The notes under the pieces are model-generated. The model saw nothing but the letters and a program-made list of their open reading frames with translations, was not told the origin of the DNA and made no database searches. Below are positions 7,502-9,808 of a stretch of DNA of 9,808 nt, in pieces. Made by a program: the position numbers and the translations under genes. This DNA is from Pseudomonadota bacterium (GTDB taxonomy: Bacteria; Pseudomonadota; Alphaproteobacteria; Rhizobiales; Rhizobiaceae), in contig JAEZXX010000063.1 of the NCBI GenBank assembly GCA_023419535.1, positions 1 through 9,808 of the forward strand, in the 5' to 3' direction. How positions within the stretch are numbered: the first letter of the stretch is position 1; each line of letters opens with the position of its first letter.

Positions 7502-8179
7502 ATGCCACCACAGACCGAGACCGAGAACCATTTCCTGCGCTCGCTTTCCGCTTCGAGCGTCGAGCTGCTTCTGCAGGATGCGGTCCGGGTGGATCTCGTT
7601 GCCAAGCAAATCCTTCAGTCCGCCGGCGAAGTTCCCCGGTTCATCTATTTTCCGGAAGGGGGGATAATCTCCTTCACCTTGGCGCTGCCGAGCAGCGGCA
7701 ACGCCGAATTCGGCATCGTCGGGCGAGAGGGCATCTGCTGCTTCAGCGGCGTGAAGGCCACTCAGCCGAGCCCCGTGGTGGCCGTCGTCCAGGTCGGCGG
7801 AAGCATGGCCTATCGGATCGAAGCGGCGCATCTGAGGGCCGTCGCAGCCCGCCATCCGGACGTGCAATCGGCGGTCGTCTCGACCCTCTACGGCTTCATG
7901 ACGCAGATGGCGATCACCGCGATCTCGAACGCCCGGCATCCGCTGGGCGCCCGTTTGGCCCGATGGCTTCTGATGTGCGACGATCGGCTGGACCGGCGCG
8001 ACGTTCCGCTGACGCACGAGTTCATGGCCCTTATGCTCGGCTCCCAGAGGACGAGCGTCACGGCCGCCCTCCATGTCATCGAGGGCGAAGGCGCCATCCG
8101 AAGCCAGCGCGGCCTCGTTCAAATTCGGGATCGCGCACGGCTAGAGCGCATCGCCGGCGAAGCCTACTACGCGCCCTGA
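7502..8179 (+). CDS. Crp/Fnr-family transcriptional regulator
   Basis: The 225-residue protein has the two-domain plan of the family: a cyclic-nucleotide-binding-type beta-barrel (about 20-115, with IYFPEGGIISF at 48-58 and GIVGREGICCF at 71-81), a dimerisation helix (about 118-160) and a C-terminal winged helix (about 165-215). The putative DNA-recognition segment is SQRTSVTAALHVIEGEGAI (181-199). Four N-terminal cysteines typical of oxygen-sensing FNR are absent; Cys79 and Cys80 are adjacent in the barrel. The canonical cAMP-binding Arg/Ser pocket is not evident, so the signal is unknown. AGGAGG at 7492-7497 favours ATG 7502; an in-frame ATG at 7475, adding nine residues, also has a GAGGGG ahead of it. 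The gene stands alone, flanked by inverted repeat copies. Confidence 0.9.
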   Translation: MPPQTETENHFLRSLSASSVELLLQDAVRVDLVAKQILQSAGEVPRFIYFPEGGIISFTLALPSSGNAEFGIVGREGICCFSGVKATQPSPVVAVVQVGGSMAYRIEAAHLRAVAARHPDVQSAVVSTLYGFMTQMAITAISNARHPLGARLARWLLMCDDRLDRRDVPLTHEFMALMLGSQRTSVTAALHVIEGEGAIRSQRGLVQIRDRARLERIAGEAYYAP

Positions 8180-8192
8180 TTTCAGGACAATC

Positions 8193-8207
8193 GAGGCAGC
8201 GCGCCTC
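8193..8207 (+). terminator. Weak hairpin after the Crp/Fnr-type gene
   Basis: GAGGC (8193-8197) pairs with GCCTC (8203-8207) around loop AGCGC, starting 13 nt after the stop codon. Only ATT follows, so it is at best a weak intrinsic terminator. Its position is the main argument. Confidence 0.3.
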
Positions 8208-8221
8208 ATTCCGGCTGAGAA

Positions 8222-8321
8222 CGCCCTGCGACCGTTCCGACGCACGAGGGTCTCTCAATCCTATCGAAACGACGTGCCAGGCCTTCCCACGACCCAATCC
8301 GATCTTCGGGCCGATGCTGTA
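8222..8321 (-). repeat. Rhizobial-type ~100-bp intergenic repeat, copy B (inverted)
   Basis: Read on the minus strand from 8321, this copy starts with the same 23 bases as copy A (8299-8321 is the exact reverse complement of 7200-7222). It then shares AAGGCCTG, TTTC and a loosely conserved GACC..GTG.GTC..GAA block in the same order and spacing to within one base. The first hairpin of copy A is lost here because the 3' arm has diverged. It lies between the Crp/Fnr-type gene and tRNA-Ser, inverted relative to copy A. Confidence 0.65.
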
Positions 8322-8472
8322 AAACGGCGCCCGGGCCCTTCGGACCGAAACATTGACGCGACGATCCGGCGGGCGGTAAAGCCGCTGGACCGGAGCCGTT
8401 TGCTCGCGGACCCCTGGCAACGCCTTCGCCTCGATGAGGGCGGCGCCACCGGGCGCCTCGCGGCCAGGGCTC

Positions 8473-8562
8473 GGAAGGGTGGCCGAGTGGTTTAAGGCAG
8501 CGGTCTTGAAAACCGCCGTGCGGGCAACCGTACCGTGGGTTCGAATCCCACCCCTTCCGCCA
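8473..8562 (+). tRNA. tRNA-Ser (anticodon UGA), CCA encoded
   Basis: A class II tRNA is fully visible. The 7-bp acceptor stem GGAAGGG (8473-8479) pairs with CCCTTCC (8552-8558). The anticodon stem GCGGT/ACCGC (8500-8504, 8512-8516) encloses loop CTTGAAA with anticodon TGA (8507-8509). A long variable arm spans about 8517-8534, and the T stem GTGGG/CCCAC (8535-8539, 8547-8551) encloses TTCGAAT. The discriminator is G8559, followed by a genomic CCA (8560-8562). It reads UCA and, by wobble, other UCN serine codons. No integrase gene or duplicated tRNA 3' end is present nearby. Confidence 0.98.
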
Positions 8563-8779
8563 TGCGTCGCGCAGAGCGCCGCCTGCGCTCGTTATCGTTC
8601 CCGCAGTTTCCGCTGGGGCCGTGCCATCTGTCTTGGGCAGCGACATCCCCTGCCCCTTGGATCGAGGCGTGTCGGATCGCCGACCTGGATTCAGCGTCAA
8701 TCGCGGAGGGCTCGCCGGCAGGCCGCCAAGGTCGGAAACGGGGCGCAGGCGCGATCGCGGCGCCGGCCCCACCGGTCCG

Positions 8780-8938
8780 TCAGCCGGTGCCGCCCTCGGC
8801 GTCCCCGTCCTCGTTCACCTCCGGCAGGCTGCCCGTTCCGGGCGTCGCGTCCTTGTTGGTCAGTTCGGGCTTGGCATGTGGCCCGGCCGGATGCTTGCGG
8901 TCCGCGTCCTTCGTTTCGGGCTCGCGCTTCTCGGCCAT
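8780..8938 (-). CDS. Small conserved hypothetical protein (52 aa)
   Basis: The 52-residue hydrophilic protein reads MAEKREPETKDADRKHPAG, then PHAKPELTNKDATPGTGSLP, then an acidic Gly-rich tail. It is rich in Pro, Lys, Glu and Asp and is presumably disordered; no domain, signal or membrane segment is visible. I recall small rhizobial proteins with a KPAGPHA...LTN.DATPG.G pattern, which is why I believe it is real. GAGGA at 8946-8950 lies 7 nt before ATG 8938 and is preferred over an in-frame ATG at 8983 that would add 15 unlike residues. It lies 78 nt downstream of the outer-membrane protein gene on the same strand. No function is known to me. Confidence 0.7.
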   Translation of the reverse strand: MAEKREPETKDADRKHPAGPHAKPELTNKDATPGTGSLPEVNEDGDAEGGTG

Positions 8939-8989
8939 CGTTCGATCCTCGCCTGGAAGGCAAGGAACGCGCAGGGCCGCCATCCGATC

Positions 8990-9005
8990 CCTCGTGCGTA
9001 CGAGG
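8990..9005 (-). terminator. Hairpin after the outer-membrane protein gene
   Basis: CCTCGT (8990-8995) and ACGAGG (9000-9005) form a perfect 6-bp stem with a 4-nt loop, starting 11 nt after the OMP stop codon in the direction of transcription. No T tract follows, so termination may be partial or Rho-assisted. It may instead stabilise the abundant OMP mRNA. Confidence 0.35.
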
Positions 9006-9016
9006 TTGCGAGCGGC

Positions 9017-9808
9017 CTACCAGAGGCTGTAGCGCAGGCCGGCGGTGATCGTGTGCCGGTCGTAGCCGTCGTCGTCCGCCGCGAAGGTGAAGCCGGGCTC
9101 GAACTCGCCCGAGGAGATGGAGCCGCCGTCGACGTTCAGATAACGATAGCCGACGTCGAGGGCGAGCGAGCGGTTGAAGTGATAGGCGACGCCGGCCTGG
9201 AGGTTGTAGGCGAAGCGCCAGGCGTCCGCGCCCTCGAACCCTTCCGGCTCGCATTCGACGCTTCCGGCGAACGTCACGCAGCCATTGGCGGAGATGTCCC
9301 CGTAGTCGACGTTCACGGCGCCGAGGCCGCCGCCGACGTAGGGGGTGAAGCCGGCGAAGGTGCCGAGGTCGACATAGGCGTTGGCCATGAGGTCCCAGGT
9401 CCGGGCCTTGGCCGAGACCGTGCCGTCGCAGAGCGAGTCTGCGAAGCAGGCGAGATCGGGCAGGCGCAGCGAGCCCGAGACGTCGTGGCGCCCGTAGCGG
9501 GCGGTCAGGTCGGCGCGCAGATACTCGGTGAAGCGGTAGCCGACGCCGGCACCGCCGCTGAAGCCGTCGTCGAGGTTCAGGCTCTGGAACGGGACGGAGG
9601 CCGACGCGAAGGGGGAGAAGGCCGTCAGCGAGCCGTCATAGTCGGTCTCGACCTCGTAGCCGACATCGCCGCGAAGATACCAGCCGTTGCCGATCTCGAC
9701 CGGGCGGAGCTCCGGCGCCGATTCCAGCATGCCGGAATAGACGGGGCCGTAATCCGCCGCCTGAACCGCCCCGACTGCGGCCGTCGCACTCGCGAGCGCG
9801 ACCAGGAT
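9017..9808 (-). CDS. Outer-membrane beta-barrel protein, 5' end cut by window edge
   Basis: 263 residues are visible and the start codon lies beyond 9808. The first visible residues, ILVALASATAAVGAVQA followed by ADYGP, are the hydrophobic core and probable cleavage site (AVQA/A) of a Sec signal peptide. The mature protein is Gly- and aromatic-rich, with alternating strand segments such as GWYLRGDVGYEVE, GGAGVGYRFTEYLRADLTARYG, FTPYVGGGLGAVNVDYG and ALDVGYRYLNVDGG. It ends GLRYSLW, the terminal aromatic expected for BAM-dependent insertion. This fits a small, probably eight-stranded, opacity/Omp25-Omp31-like barrel common in Hyphomicrobiales. A methionine at 9730 is not the real start because it would remove the signal peptide. 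Four cysteines (visible residues 121, 127, 177, 186) lie in putative loops. Confidence 0.9.
   Translation of the reverse strand: MLVALASATAAVGAVQAADYGPVYSGMLESAPELRPVEIGNGWYLRGDVGYEVETDYDGSLTAFSPFASASVPFQSLNLDDGFSGGAGVGYRFTEYLRADLTARYGRHDVSGSLRLPDLACFADSLCDGTVSAKARTWDLMANAYVDLGTFAGFTPYVGGGLGAVNVDYGDISANGCVTFAGSVECEPEGFEGADAWRFAYNLQAGVAYHFNRSLALDVGYRYLNVDGGSISSGEFEPGFTFAADDDGYDRHTITAGLRYSLW

Noticed and set aside
8299..8321. Shared 23-bp segment as the end of a duplicated coding sequence (PIFGPML followed by a stop in both copies)
   Set aside because: Both copies do have a stop in this frame, but the similarity continues past a one-base length difference that would shift the frame, so nucleotide-level repeat homology explains it better.
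7117..8322. 401-codon plus-strand frame overlapping the Crp/Fnr-type gene
   Set aside because: It is out of frame with a clear regulator gene, has a low-complexity Arg/Pro composition, no ribosome site, and ends inside a repeat element.
8473..8562. tRNA-Ser as an integration site or as a functional partner of the serine genes
   Set aside because: There is no integrase, no duplicated tRNA 3' end and no composition shift. Nearness to serC/serA is best taken as coincidence, with several unrelated genes in between.

Overview
The window looks like ordinary chromosome from a high-GC alphaproteobacterium of the order Hyphomicrobiales (Rhizobiales). Three things point there: the gene order purA / EamA permease / serA / serC, an apparent serC-leader RNA, and intergenic repeats of a kind I recall from rhizobial genomes. 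A family-level assignment such as Aurantimonadaceae would only be a guess. The first ~34 bases are not genomic: they match the Illumina Nextera read-1 transposase adapter, so the left edge is an untrimmed contig end.

Layout. Left block, minus strand: purA (465-1757) followed by the start of a conserved hypothetical protein (414 down to the contig edge), probably one transcription unit. A 268-bp divergent spacer then leads to a plus-strand EamA/DMT permease (2026-2934), which converges on serA with a GC hairpin between them. Central block, minus strand: serC (6307-5132), then a small membrane protein that I identify as an AlaE-type L-alanine exporter (5117-4677), then serA (4578-2986). This is a serine-biosynthesis unit with an amino-acid exporter inside it. 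It starts from a good sigma70-like promoter and a two-hairpin leader whose second hairpin covers the serC Shine-Dalgarno. Right block, plus strand: a very basic 169-aa conserved hypothetical protein, a Crp/Fnr-type regulator (7502-8179) flanked by two inverted copies of a ~100-bp repeat, and tRNA-Ser(UGA). It ends on the minus strand with a 52-aa small protein and the bulk of an outer-membrane beta-barrel protein that runs off the right edge.

How the genes work together. SerA oxidises 3-phosphoglycerate and SerC transaminates the product to phosphoserine; serB is not in the window. PurA commits IMP to AMP. The AlaE-like protein would export an amino acid from the same operon. The remaining genes have no evident functional link to these. 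I see no phage, CRISPR array, insertion sequence or defence system. The points most worth following are the serC-alaE-serA arrangement with its RNA leader, and the inverted repeat pair around the Crp/Fnr gene.
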